This document shows positions 1 through 12,916 of a DNA stretch of 17,089 bases, piece after piece (position 1 is the first letter of the stretch; each line of letters opens with the position of its first letter). The stretch lies in contig CALMOR010000008.1 in the NCBI GenBank assembly GCA_937872165.1, positions 40,664 to 57,752 of the forward strand, written 5' to 3'. Position numbers and translations under genes: made by a program. This DNA comes from an uncultured Burkholderiales bacterium (GTDB taxonomy: Bacteria; Pseudomonadota; Gammaproteobacteria; Burkholderiales; Burkholderiaceae_D). A model generated the notes under the pieces. It was given only the letters and a program-made list of their open reading frames with translations, was not told where the DNA came from and made no database searches.

Positions 1-163
1 CCTGCCAGCCGGCGACGTTCGCGACCCGCCGTCCGGGGCTCAGGCGATGGGCACCGGCGCCGTCGGGGGCGGCGGGATGCGCGGCCGCGGCGGCCGCGCG
101 CCAGATCGCCGCGGCGATGGCGACATAGCCGGCGGCGACGAGGGCGTGGAGTAAGATCGGCAC
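1..163 (-). CDS. CcsA/YpjD-family cytochrome c assembly protein, 5' end only
   Basis: Only the first 54 codons are in the window; the gene runs off the left edge. A GTG at 163 opens a frame reading VPILLHALVAAGYVAIAAAI, a hydrophobic first membrane segment, followed by an Ala-rich stretch and a soluble-looking piece ending near VANVAGWQ. It is divergent from ffh, and a membrane-bound cytochrome c assembly (CcsA/YpjD, HemX-like) gene divergent from ffh is the arrangement I know from Betaproteobacteria. Family members are multi-span inner-membrane proteins with a Trp-rich haem-handling motif, which would lie outside this window. Seen directly: start, hydrophobic segment, orientation. Inferred: the family, mostly from position. 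The start is GTG, and a -10-like TAAACT lies only a few bases upstream, so the mRNA could have a very short leader. Confidence 0.55.
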   Translation of the reverse strand, partial: MPILLHALVAAGYVAIAAAIWRAAAAAAHPAAPDGAGAHRLSPGRRVANVAGWQ

Positions 164-169
164 CGCCAA

Positions 170-175
170 AGTTTA
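170..175 (-). promoter_or_regulatory. Possible -10 box for the ccsA-like gene
   Basis: Reading leftward, TAAACT (4 of 6 to TATAAT) lies 6 nt before the GTG start at 163, so transcription would begin at or inside the start codon (a leaderless or near-leaderless mRNA). No convincing -35 is seen. The rest of the 123-bp gap up to ffh shows no clear ffh promoter and no Shine-Dalgarno. Confidence 0.25.
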
Positions 176-286
176 GCCGAAGCCCCCGTCTGCTTCCGCG
201 CGGGCCAGCACTCCGGCCGACCGTCGAACGCATCGATCGCCTCTCGGCGCATCGCCCGGTCCGCAACGCCTTCCCAGCCCACGCCC

Positions 287-1651
287 ATGCTCGAGAACCT
301 TTCCCAACGGCTCGCCCGCGTCGTCAAGACGATGCGCGGAGAGGCACGTCTGACCGAAGCCAACACGCAGGAGATGCTGCGCGAAGTGCGGGTTGCGCTG
401 CTCGAGGCCGACGTCGCGCTGCCGGTGGTGCGCGAGCTGATCGCGCGGGTCCGGGAGAAGGCGCTCGGAGCCGAAGTGGTCGGCAGTCTCTCGCCGGGGC
501 AGGCGCTGGTCGGCGTCGTGCAGAAGGAACTGACGGCGATCATCGGCGGCGACCTCGGTCCCGAAGCCTCGATGCTGAAGCTGGCGGTCGCGCCGCCCGC
601 CATCATCCTGATGGCCGGGCTGCAGGGCGCCGGCAAGACCACCACGGTCGCCAAGCTCGGTCGCCACCTGAAGGAACAGCAGAAGAAGAAGGTGCTGGTG
701 GTCTCGGCCGACGTCTACCGCCCCGCGGCCATCGAGCAGCTCAGGACCGTGGCTTCGCAGGTCGGCATCGACTTCTTCCCGTCGACGTCGACCGACGAGC
801 CGATCGCGATCGTCACCGCGGCGGTCGACTGGGCCCGCAAGCACTACCACGACGTGCTGATCGTCGACACCGCGGGCCGCCTCGCGATCGACGAGGCGAT
901 GATGCGGGAGATCACCGCGCTGCACGCGCGGCTGTCGCCGGCCGAGACGCTATTCGTCGTCGACGCGATGGTCGGCCAGGACGCCATCAACACCGCGAAG
1001 GCCTTCGGCGACGCGTTGCCGCTGACCGGCATCGTGCTGACCAAGCTCGACGGCGACTCTCGTGGCGGTGCCGCGCTGTCGGTGCGCCACGTCACCGGCA
1101 AGCCGATCAAGTTCGTCGGCGTCGGCGAGAAGCTCGGCGCGCTCGAGGTCTTCCACGCCGATCGCATGGCGAGCCGCATCCTCGGCATGGGCGACATCGT
1201 CGCGCTGGTCGAGGAAGCGCAGCGCGGCGTCGACATGGTCGAGGCCGAGAAGCTCGCCAGGAAGGTCAAGTCCGGCGCGCGCTTCGACCTCGAGGACTTC
1301 AAGTCGCAGCTCCAGCAGATGAACAAGATGGGCGGCCTCGGCGGCCTGCTCGACAAGCTGCCGGCGCAGTTCCAGGCCGCGGCCGGCAAGACCGACATGG
1401 GCAAGGCCGAGCGCGACGTGCGCCGCATGGAAGGCATCATCAACTCGATGACGCCCGGCGAACGCGCGAAGCCCGAGCTGATCAAGGCGAGTCGCAAGCG
1501 GCGCATCGCGACCGGCGCCGGCGTCCCGGTGCAGGAGGTCAATCGCCTGCTCAAGCAGTTCGATCAGATGCAGGGCGTGATGAAGACCATGCAGAAGGGC
1601 GGGCTCGCGAAGATGATGCGCGGCATGAAGGGCATGATGCCCGGCATGTGA
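287..1651 (+). CDS. ffh: Signal recognition particle protein Ffh (SRP54)
   Basis: 454 aa, close to the usual bacterial Ffh length. SRP GTPase that binds signal sequences of nascent membrane proteins together with 4.5S RNA and delivers ribosomes to FtsY. The N domain is about residues 1-90. The G domain carries the P-loop GLQGAGKT at 111-118, DTAGR at 194-198 and TKLD at 252-255, followed by the GDSRGGA segment. The M domain (about 325-454) is Met-rich and ends MKGMMPGM, as expected for the signal-peptide groove and RNA-binding helices. The ATG at 287 gives the standard MLENLSQRL start; no Shine-Dalgarno precedes it. It is divergent from the ccsA-like gene, and a GC-only hairpin follows 7 nt after the stop. 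The 4.5S RNA gene is not in the window. Confidence 0.98.
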   Translation: MLENLSQRLARVVKTMRGEARLTEANTQEMLREVRVALLEADVALPVVRELIARVREKALGAEVVGSLSPGQALVGVVQKELTAIIGGDLGPEASMLKLAVAPPAIILMAGLQGAGKTTTVAKLGRHLKEQQKKKVLVVSADVYRPAAIEQLRTVASQVGIDFFPSTSTDEPIAIVTAAVDWARKHYHDVLIVDTAGRLAIDEAMMREITALHARLSPAETLFVVDAMVGQDAINTAKAFGDALPLTGIVLTKLDGDSRGGAALSVRHVTGKPIKFVGVGEKLGALEVFHADRMASRILGMGDIVALVEEAQRGVDMVEAEKLARKVKSGARFDLEDFKSQLQQMNKMGGLGGLLDKLPAQFQAAAGKTDMGKAERDVRRMEGIINSMTPGERAKPELIKASRKRRIATGAGVPVQEVNRLLKQFDQMQGVMKTMQKGGLAKMMRGMKGMMPGM

Positions 1652-1658
1652 CCCGGGC

Positions 1659-1683
1659 GCGCGGGCGGTGCGCCGGCCCGCGC
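1659..1683 (+). terminator. GC-only hairpin just after ffh
   Basis: A perfect 8-bp stem (GCGCGGGC / GCCCGCGC) with a 9-nt loop begins 7 nt after the ffh stop codon. There is no T-run after it, so it is not a classical intrinsic terminator; it may stabilise the ffh 3' end or assist termination. The rest of the 176-bp gap to the next gene holds no gene that I can see. Confidence 0.4.
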
Positions 1684-1827
1684 ATCGACGTGACCGATGC
1701 CGCCCGGTCCCGTCCGCGTGTGCGCCGATCTCGACCCGCCTCGCGAACCGATGCATCGTGCGGCTCCCGGGACGGTCCATCGTCCTGTCGCCCGCACGAC
1801 CCACGAGCCCATGCCGGAGAAACGCCG

Positions 1828-2559
1828 ATGACCTTCATCCCCCGCCATCTTCGCGACGCGACCCGCGTCGTCGCCCTCGCATCGACCGTCGCGATCTCGC
1901 TGACCGGATGCGCCGATCCATCCGGCTTCACGACCGGCAGCCGCGCCGGCGACACGGCGACCGGGGCGGGTGCCGGTGCGCTCGCGGGCGCCGCGCTCGG
2001 ACGCGTCACATCGGGCGGCAGCCCGGGGCGCAGCACCGCGACGGGCGCGCTGGCGGGCGCGGCGATCGGCGCGCTCGGCGGCTACCTGTGGTCCAACCGC
2101 ATGGAGCAGCAGAAGCAGCGACTGCAGGCGTCGACGCAGGGCACCGGCATCGAAGTCACGCAGACGGCCGACAACCAGCTGAAGCTCAATATCCCGAGCG
2201 ACATCTCGTTCGACACCGGCCGCGCCGACATCAAGCCCGACTTCCGCGGCGTGCTCGACGACTTCGCGCAGGGCCTGCGCGACAACGGCGGCACGACGAT
2301 CCGCATCGTCGGCCATACCGACTCGACCGGCAGCGACGCGGTCAACAACCCGCTGTCGGTGCAGCGCGCGGCGAGCACGCGGGACTATCTGGTCGAGCGC
2401 GGCATCGCGGCCGGTCGCATCGCGATCGACGGCCGAGGCGAACACGAACCGATCGCCGATAATGGAAGCGCCGCCGGTCGGGCACGCAACCGTCGCGTGG
2501 AAATCTATGTCGGCGAACGACAGGCCGCCGCCTCGACGCCGACCCAGCCCAGGTACTAA
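1828..2559 (+). CDS. OmpA-family outer-membrane lipoprotein (YiaD-like)
   Basis: 243 aa. The ATG at 1828 is chosen because GGAGA lies 7 nt upstream and it gives a proper lipoprotein signal: basic MTFIPRHLRD, a hydrophobic core, then the lipobox LTGC with Cys28. The residue after Cys is Ala rather than Asp, which predicts outer-membrane sorting. Residues about 40-90 hold two glycine-zipper stretches (GAGAGALAGAALG and GALAGAAIGALGGYLW), often membrane-associating. Residues about 125-235 form an OmpA-like peptidoglycan-binding domain with FDTGRADIKP, GHTDSTG and a closing RNRRVEIYV; the Asp and Arg of these motifs are the usual diaminopimelate ligands. This arrangement matches E. coli YiaD and related lipoproteins that tether the outer membrane to the wall. 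Its TAA stop interlocks with the trpC stop. The exact family name is less certain than the architecture. Confidence 0.9.
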   Translation: MTFIPRHLRDATRVVALASTVAISLTGCADPSGFTTGSRAGDTATGAGAGALAGAALGRVTSGGSPGRSTATGALAGAAIGALGGYLWSNRMEQQKQRLQASTQGTGIEVTQTADNQLKLNIPSDISFDTGRADIKPDFRGVLDDFAQGLRDNGGTTIRIVGHTDSTGSDAVNNPLSVQRAASTRDYLVERGIAAGRIAIDGRGEHEPIADNGSAAGRARNRRVEIYVGERQAAASTPTQPRY

Positions 2560-3371
2560 GAAGCGAACAACGCGGCCAGCGCCGCACCCGGGTCGGCCGC
2601 GCGCATGAAGCTCTCGCCGATCAGGAAGCCGTGGACGCCGGCTGCCCGCATGCGTGCGATGTCGGCGCGCGTCGCGATGCCCGACTCGGTGATCGGCGGC
2701 CGGCCCGCGGGCAGGCGCTCGACGACGTCGAGCGTGGTCTCGAGCCGCGTCTCGAAGGTCCGCAGGTCGCGGTTGTTGACGCCGACGAGGGTCCGGCCCG
2801 GGTCGGTCGACAGCGCGAGCGCGCGATCGAGTTCGTCGGCGTCGTGGACTTCGACGAGCAGGTCGAGGCCGAGGGCGAGCGCGTCCCCGGCCAGCGAGGC
2901 GAGCGCGCGATCGTCGAGCGCCGAGACGATCAGGAGGACGCAGTCGGCGCCCATCGCACGGGCTTCGACGAGCTGGTACGGATCGACCATGAAGTCCTTG
3001 CGCAGCACCGGCAGACGGCACGCGGCCCGCGCCGCGATCAAGTCGTCGGCCGATCCCTGGAACCACGATACGTCGGTCAGCACCGACAGGCAGGTCGCGC
3101 CGCCGGCCTCGTACGAACGCGCGATCGCCGCCGGGTCGAAGTCCGCCCGCAACAGCCCCTTCGACGGCGAGGCCTTCTTGACCTCCGCGATCACCGCGGC
3201 GCCGCCTTCCGCGATGCGGCCCGAGATCGCGCGCGCGAAGCCCCGTGGCGCGTCGGCCTCGCACGCGGCGCGTTCGAGGTCCGCCATCGGGCGAACCCGC
3301 TTCGCGTCCGCGACCTCGAGCGCCTTGGTCGCGAGGATGCGTTCGAGGATGTCCGGGACGCCGGCCGTCAT
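2556..3371 (-). CDS. trpC: Indole-3-glycerol phosphate synthase
   Basis: 271 aa, a monofunctional TrpC of normal length with no PRAI (TrpF) fusion. It closes the indole ring: CdRP to indole-3-glycerol phosphate, CO2 and water. The (beta/alpha)8 barrel shows IAEVKKASPSKG at 61-72 (catalytic Lys65), PVLRKDF at 121-127 (Lys125), VGVNNRDLRTF, ITESGI and the phosphate-binding GFLIGESFMR near the C terminus. The ATG at 3371 overlaps the trpD stop as ATGA, so the two are probably translationally coupled. Its own TAG stop interlocks with the TAA of the convergent lipoprotein gene, leaving no intergenic terminator. Confidence 0.97.
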   Translation of the reverse strand: MTAGVPDILERILATKALEVADAKRVRPMADLERAACEADAPRGFARAISGRIAEGGAAVIAEVKKASPSKGLLRADFDPAAIARSYEAGGATCLSVLTDVSWFQGSADDLIAARAACRLPVLRKDFMVDPYQLVEARAMGADCVLLIVSALDDRALASLAGDALALGLDLLVEVHDADELDRALALSTDPGRTLVGVNNRDLRTFETRLETTLDVVERLPAGRPPITESGIATRADIARMRAAGVHGFLIGESFMRAADPGAALAALFAS

Positions 3372-4402
3372 GCGGCGGCGAGGCGGCGCGTGACCGCGAC
3401 GAACTCCGCGAGCTTCGCGCGGGCCGCTCCGCTCGAGACGACCTCGCGGGCGCGCGCGATGCCGGTCTCGATCGACGGGCAGACATCGGCCGCGTACAAC
3501 GCGAGGCCCGCGTTCAGCGCGACGATCTCGCGCGGCGTGCCTTCGACGTTCGCGAGCGCCTCTTCGATCATGGTCCTCGACTCCATCGCGTCGACGACCT
3601 TGAGGCCGCGATTGGACTTCATCGCGAGCCCGTAGTCCTCGGGGTGGATCTCGTATTCGCGGACCTCCCCGTCCTTCAGTTCGCCGACCAGCGTGGCCGC
3701 GCCGAGCGAAGCCTCGTCCATGCCGTCCTTGCCGTACACGACCAGCGCATGGGTCGCGCCGAGACGTTGCAGCACCCGCACCTGGATGCCCACGAGGTCC
3801 GGATGGAAGACCCCCATCAGCTGGTGCAGCGCGCCGGCCGGATTGGTCAGCGGGCCGAGGATGTTGAAGATGGTCCGCACGCCGAGCTCGCGGCGGACCG
3901 GCGCGACGTTCTTCATCGCGCTGTGATGCGACGGCGCGAACATGAAGCCGATGCCGGTCTCGGCGATACAGGCGGCGACCTGCCGCGGGGTCAGCAGCAC
4001 GTCGGCGCCGAACGCCTCGAGCACGTCGGCGCTGCCCGACTTCGACGAGACGCCGCGATTGCCGTGCTTGGCGATGCGCGCCCCGCCGGCGGCCGCGACG
4101 AACATCGCCGCCGTCGAGATGTTGAAGGTGTGCGCGCCGTCGCCGCCGGTGCCGCACAGGTCGACCAGATGCGTGCGGTCCGCGACCTCGACCGGCGTCG
4201 CGAACTCGCGCATCACCTGCGCCGCGGCCGCGATCTCGCCGATGGTCTCCTTCTTGACGCGCAGTCCGAGCAGCAGCGCCGACGCGATCGACGGCGACAG
4301 CTCGCCCTTCATCAGCATCCGCATCAGCGCCAGCATCTCGTCGTGGAAGATCTCGCGATGCTCGATGCAGCGGGTCAGCGCTTCGTTCGGCGTGATCGGC
4401 AT
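3368..4402 (-). CDS. trpD: Anthranilate phosphoribosyltransferase
   Basis: 344 aa, the normal length for a stand-alone TrpD. It joins anthranilate to PRPP to make phosphoribosylanthranilate. The small helical N-terminal domain (about 1-70) precedes the PRPP loop LCGTGGDGAHTFNIST (about 82-97) and the anthranilate/PRPP segment KHGNRGVSSKSGSADVLE (112-129); FNILGPLTNPA lies further on. It begins 2 bp after the trpG stop and ends overlapping the trpC start by 4 bp, so all three genes are one transcription unit. It is not fused to TrpG, unlike the enterobacterial arrangement. Confidence 0.98.
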   Translation of the reverse strand: MPITPNEALTRCIEHREIFHDEMLALMRMLMKGELSPSIASALLLGLRVKKETIGEIAAAAQVMREFATPVEVADRTHLVDLCGTGGDGAHTFNISTAAMFVAAAGGARIAKHGNRGVSSKSGSADVLEAFGADVLLTPRQVAACIAETGIGFMFAPSHHSAMKNVAPVRRELGVRTIFNILGPLTNPAGALHQLMGVFHPDLVGIQVRVLQRLGATHALVVYGKDGMDEASLGAATLVGELKDGEVREYEIHPEDYGLAMKSNRGLKVVDAMESRTMIEEALANVEGTPREIVALNAGLALYAADVCPSIETGIARAREVVSSGAARAKLAEFVAVTRRLAAA

Positions 4403-4404
4403 GG

Positions 4405-4968
4405 TCAGCGCGCGAGGAAGTTCTCGAGCAGCCGATGACCGTGCTCGGTGAGGATCGCCTCCGGGTGGAACTGCACGCCCTCGATGTCGAAGCGCCGGTG
4501 GCGCACGCCCATGATCGTGCCGTCGTCGGACCACGCGGTGACCTCGAGGCATTCGGGCAGCGTCTCGCGCTCGATCGCGAGCGAGTGATAGCGGGTGACC
4601 GTGAACGGCGACGGCAGGGTCGCGAACACGCCGCTGTCGACATGCGTCACCGCGTCGGTCTTGCCGTGCATGACCCGCGCGGCGCGGACGACGCGGCCGC
4701 CGAAGGCCTCGCCGATCGCCTGGTGGCCGAGACACACGCCGAGGATGGGAAGGCGGCCCGCGAAGCGCTGCAGCAGCGGCACGCAGATGCCCGCCTGCGA
4801 AGGAGTGGACGGACCGGGCGACAGACAGATACGGTCCGCGCCGATCGCGTCGATCTCGTCGAGCGTCACCGCGTCGTTGCGCACGACCCTGACCTCTTCG
4901 CCGAGCTCGCCGAAGTACTGGACGAGGTTGTAGGTGAAGCTGTCGTAGTTGTCGATCATCAGCAGCAT
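4405..4968 (-). CDS. trpG: Anthranilate synthase glutamine amidotransferase subunit
   Basis: 187 aa, a class I glutamine amidotransferase that feeds ammonia to TrpE. Key features: the start MLLMIDNYDSFTYN, oxyanion segment SPGPSTP, nucleophile Cys79 in GVCLGHQAIGEAFGG, MHGKT and RYHSL of the TrpG type, and the catalytic pair in FHPEA (His168, Glu170). In some bacteria the same protein also serves PabB. ATG 4968 is chosen; ATG 4959 (MIDNYDS) is possible, and neither has a strong Shine-Dalgarno. TrpE is normally encoded next to it but is absent here, so trpG leads a trpGDC operon and trpE must lie elsewhere. Confidence 0.97.
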   Translation of the reverse strand: MLLMIDNYDSFTYNLVQYFGELGEEVRVVRNDAVTLDEIDAIGADRICLSPGPSTPSQAGICVPLLQRFAGRLPILGVCLGHQAIGEAFGGRVVRAARVMHGKTDAVTHVDSGVFATLPSPFTVTRYHSLAIERETLPECLEVTAWSDDGTIMGVRHRRFDIEGVQFHPEAILTEHGHRLLENFLAR

Positions 4969-5022
4969 GGGAGGCTCGAACGGTCCGGCGTTTGAAGGAA
5001 GTCCCGGTACGCGGGGGCCGCG

Positions 5023-5028
5023 ATTATC
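5023..5028 (-). promoter_or_regulatory. Predicted -10 box of the trpGDC operon, inside a palindrome
   Basis: Reading leftward, GATAAT (5 of 6 to TATAAT) lies about 55 bp before the trpG start. It is embedded in a perfect 13-bp palindrome, CGCGATTATCGCG (5019-5031, centre 5025). No good -35 is seen. The 134-bp trpG/E1 divergent region contains no leader peptide with tandem Trp codons and no attenuator, so a repressor-type control would be more likely than attenuation, if there is any. Confidence 0.4.
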
Positions 5029-5102
5029 GCGCAACGCTCGAAGACGCACGCGGACTCGCGGGTATCCTCGTCGGTCCGCTCGCCGCAGGACGCATCCCGA
5101 CC

Positions 5103-7798
<2,696 letters not shown>

Positions 7799-7820
<22 letters not shown>

Positions 7821-8829
7821 AAGCCGGCGACCGCGTCGACGACGCGGTCGACTCCCGCGCGGTCGCAGTCGAGGTGGGTCACGAAGCGCGTGTGCGGACC
7901 GACGCTGGCGACGATGCCCGCGTCGCGCAACGCCTTCGCGAGGCCGTCGACGTCGGCGGGCGCCACGTCGACGAAGACCATGTTGGTGAACGGTCCGCGG
8001 ACCGCTGGACCGGCGATGCCGCGCAAGCCCTCGGCGAGGCGTGCCGCGTTGGCATGATCGTCGGCCAGCCGCTCGACGTGATGATCGAGCGCATACAGGC
8101 CCGCGGCCGCGAGGATGCCGGCCTGCCGCAGCCCGCCGCCGAGCATCTTCCGCCAGCGATGGCCTTCGTCGATGAACGACGCCGGCCCGCACAGCACCGA
8201 ACCGACCGGTGTGCCGAGTCCCTTCGACAGGCAGATCGAGACCGAGTCGAACGGCGCGCAGATCTCGCCCAGCGACAGCCCGCTCGCGACCACCGCGTTG
8301 AAGACCCGGGCGCCGTCGAGGTGGAGGGCGAGACCCGCCTCGCGCGCGAAGGCCGCGACCTCCTCGACGTAGGCCTGCGGGACGACCTGGCCGTGGATGG
8401 TGTTCTCGAGCGCGATCAGGCGCGTGCGTGCGAAGTGGTCGTCGCGCGGCTTGACGGCGGCACGCAGCTTCTCGATGGGGATGGTGCCGTCGTCGGCGTT
8501 CTCGATCGGCTGCGGCTGGATGCTGCCGAGGACCGCAGCGCCGCCGCCTTCGTAGCGATAGGTGTGCGCGACCTGCCCGACCAGGTATTCGTCGCCGCGC
8601 GCGCAATGCGTCATCAGCGCGACGAGGTTGCTCTGCGTGCCCGACGGCATGAAGAGGGCGGCTTCCATGCCGGCCATCTCGGCCAGGCGGTCCTGCAGCC
8701 GATTGACCGTGGGATCGTCGCCGTAGACGTCGTCACCGACCTCGGCGGCCTGCATCGCCGCGAGCATCGCCTTCGTCGGTCGCGTGACGGTGTCGCTGCG
8801 GAGGTCGATGCCGCCGCCGATGACTTCGT

Positions 8830-8833
<4 letters not shown>
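7799..8833 (-). CDS. ltaE: Low-specificity L-threonine aldolase
   Basis: 344 aa, slightly longer than E. coli LtaE (333). PLP enzyme cleaving L-threonine or allo-threonine to glycine and acetaldehyde. The N-terminal IDLRSDTVTRPTKAM, then VGDDVYGDDPTVNRLQ, HLDGARVFNAVV and the PLP lysine in ICLSKGLGTPVGSV are all present, followed by RWRKMLGGGLRQAGILAAAG. Conservation begins at IDLRSD, upstream of the first in-frame ATG, so a non-ATG start is required. A TTG at 8833 overlapping the secA stop (TTGA) fits best; GTG codons about 17-19 codons further upstream, inside secA, are alternatives. No Shine-Dalgarno is visible, which suggests translation coupled to secA. Its 3' end overlaps the E1 gene tail to tail. 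Confidence 0.95.
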
Positions 8834-11646
<2,813 letters not shown>

Positions 11647-11743
11647 GGGAGAAAAGGTGTACCGCTCGTTAGGTTCGCATTGCGCATCGAGCCGGACGAA
11701 GCATCGGACGCGTCGAGCGCGTCGTCACCCCTCGTGCACGACC

Positions 11744-11762
11744 CCGACGGGCGACCCGCCGG
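11744..11762 (-). promoter_or_regulatory. Stable hairpin in the secA 5' leader
   Basis: In the leftward transcript CCGGCGGG-TCG-CCCGTCGG can fold into an 8-bp stem (one G-U pair) with a 3-nt loop, about 100 nt before the secA start. It could affect translation or processing of the leader. GC-rich sequence makes such stems common, so the call is tentative. Confidence 0.3.
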
Positions 11763-11809
11763 TCACGGCCTCCGTCCGTCGCGGGGCGCTTCGGCGTCAA
11801 TCGTGATTC

Positions 11810-11862
11810 GAAAGGCCGCAAGGGCGTCGGCGAAAGGCGGCGATTTTATCATGCGGCCTTTC
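11810..11862. repeat. 11-bp inverted repeat plus a direct copy around the secA promoter
   Basis: GAAAGGCCGCA at 11810-11820 and its exact reverse complement TGCGGCCTTTC at 11852-11862 flank 31 bp that contain the predicted -10 box. A third copy, GAAAGGCGGC at 11832-11841 (9 of 10), lies in direct orientation exactly 22 bp from the first, about two helical turns. This looks like a multi-site operator or a leader hairpin; no known regulator consensus is recognised. Confidence 0.55.
11843..11848 (-). promoter_or_regulatory. Predicted extended -10 promoter of secA
   Basis: Reading leftward, TGATAAAAT provides a TGn extended -10 followed by TAAAAT (5 of 6 to TATAAT). No clear -35 is seen, as is acceptable for extended -10 promoters. 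The resulting leader before secA would be about 190 nt. Confidence 0.5.
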
Positions 11863-11888
11863 CACGACCGAAGGCGTCGCGCGGCGCC

Positions 11889-11926
11889 GGTCGGCGGACC
11901 GACCTTCGGAAGATGGTGGCCTTCCG
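11889..11926 (-). terminator. Two tandem hairpins downstream of the M23 peptidase gene
   Basis: About 30-70 nt after the M23 stop the leftward transcript can form CGGAAG-8 nt-CTTCCG (11926-11907) and then GGTCGG-TCCG-CCGACC (11904-11889). Neither is followed by a T-run. They separate the M23 gene from the secA promoter and may slow or protect the 3' end. Confidence 0.35.
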
Positions 11927-11956
11927 GGGCGATTCAACCCGTAGCGCGATGCGCCC

Positions 11957-12910
11957 TCAGCGCGTCGCGGTGGTGCCGGTCGGCGTGCCGGCGCCACGAT
12001 CGGCATGGAGGAACTTCTCCGGGTTCTGCGCAACGTTCTTGACGTGGACCTCGAAGTGCAGATGCGCGCCGGTCGCGCGGCCTGTCGATCCGACGTCCGC
12101 GATGTGCTGGTTGCGCTTGACGATGTCGCCGACGCGGACGTAGACCTTCGACGCGTGTGCGTAGAGCGTGGTGATGTCGTTGCCGTGATCGATCTCGATC
12201 ATGTTGCCGAAGTCGTGATGCCATTCCGATGCGATCACGACGCCGCCCGCCGCCGCCACGATCGGCGTGCCGGGTTGCGCGACGAAGTCGATCCCCTGAT
12301 GCATCGCCTGCAGTCCGCTGAACGGGTCGAGGCGCATGCCGAAACCCGACGCGTTGTAGGTCACGTCCACCGGCTGGATGGTCGGCATCATCTTGCTTTT
12401 CAGCGTCGCGCCGATGAGTTCGGTCTCGACCGCGTCGAGGTAGTCGCCGCGGTGCTCCACGTCGAGCGCGACCTTGTCGAGTTCGGCCTTGAGGTCGCCC
12501 ATCGACGAGCGACGCGCATCGGCGGGCTCGAGACCGCCGCGCGCCGGTGCAGCCCTGAAGTCGAACTCCTGCGGGTCGATGCCGGCGAGTCCCGACACGC
12601 GTCCGCCGAGCGCATCGAGGCGCATCAACTGCGCCTGCATCTCGCCGAGCTTGACCGCCATCGCGTCGAGGTTCTCGCGGACGAAACGTTCCTTCTTCGC
12701 GTCCCCGTCGGCGCCGGGAACGGCCTCGAAGAGGCTGCGCACGACCGGCGAGTGGGTCTGCAATGCATAGCGCACGACCAGCGCCGCGATACCGGCGGCG
12801 AGCGAAACGAAGAGCACGGCCACCAGCACGGCGTACAGCACGATGCGTCGATCGCTCAGCGTCAGCGTGCGCGCCTGCGCCAGCCGTCGATGCAATAAGA
12901 TGATCTGCAA
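11957..12910 (-). CDS. M23-family (LytM-type) metallopeptidase, membrane-anchored
   Basis: 317 aa. One transmembrane segment at about 22-46 after a basic N terminus (signal anchor), a charged, probably coiled region at about 70-170, then a LytM/M23 domain at about 185-305. The zinc ligands are all present: His204 and Asp208 in MHQGIDF, and His285 in GAHLHFEVHV (with His283), so the domain should be an active endopeptidase on peptidoglycan cross-bridges rather than a degenerate EnvC/NlpD-type activator. The frame opens immediately after a TGA, and the TTG at 12910 is the first codon; a Shine-Dalgarno GGAG (12917-12920) sits 6 nt before it, which strongly supports this rare start. Homologues lie upstream of secA in Betaproteobacteria. 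It is divergent from dciA with only 33 bp between starts. Confidence 0.93.
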   Translation of the reverse strand: MQIILLHRRLAQARTLTLSDRRIVLYAVLVAVLFVSLAAGIAALVVRYALQTHSPVVRSLFEAVPGADGDAKKERFVRENLDAMAVKLGEMQAQLMRLDALGGRVSGLAGIDPQEFDFRAAPARGGLEPADARRSSMGDLKAELDKVALDVEHRGDYLDAVETELIGATLKSKMMPTIQPVDVTYNASGFGMRLDPFSGLQAMHQGIDFVAQPGTPIVAAAGGVVIASEWHHDFGNMIEIDHGNDITTLYAHASKVYVRVGDIVKRNQHIADVGSTGRATGAHLHFEVHVKNVAQNPEKFLHADRGAGTPTGTTATR

Positions 12911-12916
12911 TCATCA

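Noticed and set aside
1648..1827. In-frame extension upstream of the OmpA lipoprotein start
   Set aside because: The extension destroys the signal peptide, and ATG 1828 has a good Shine-Dalgarno and a lipobox at the right distance.
1652..1827. A small gene or RNA between ffh and the lipoprotein gene
   Set aside because: No cloverleaf, 4.5S-like fold or coding frame with a ribosome-binding site could be supported; only one hairpin stands out.
4992..5102. In-frame N-terminal extension of the E1
   Set aside because: It adds non-conserved residues, covers the trpG promoter region and goes beyond the AceE family start.
4969..5102. A trp leader peptide or attenuator before trpG
   Set aside because: No short frame with tandem Trp codons and no hairpin plus T-run were found on the trpG strand.
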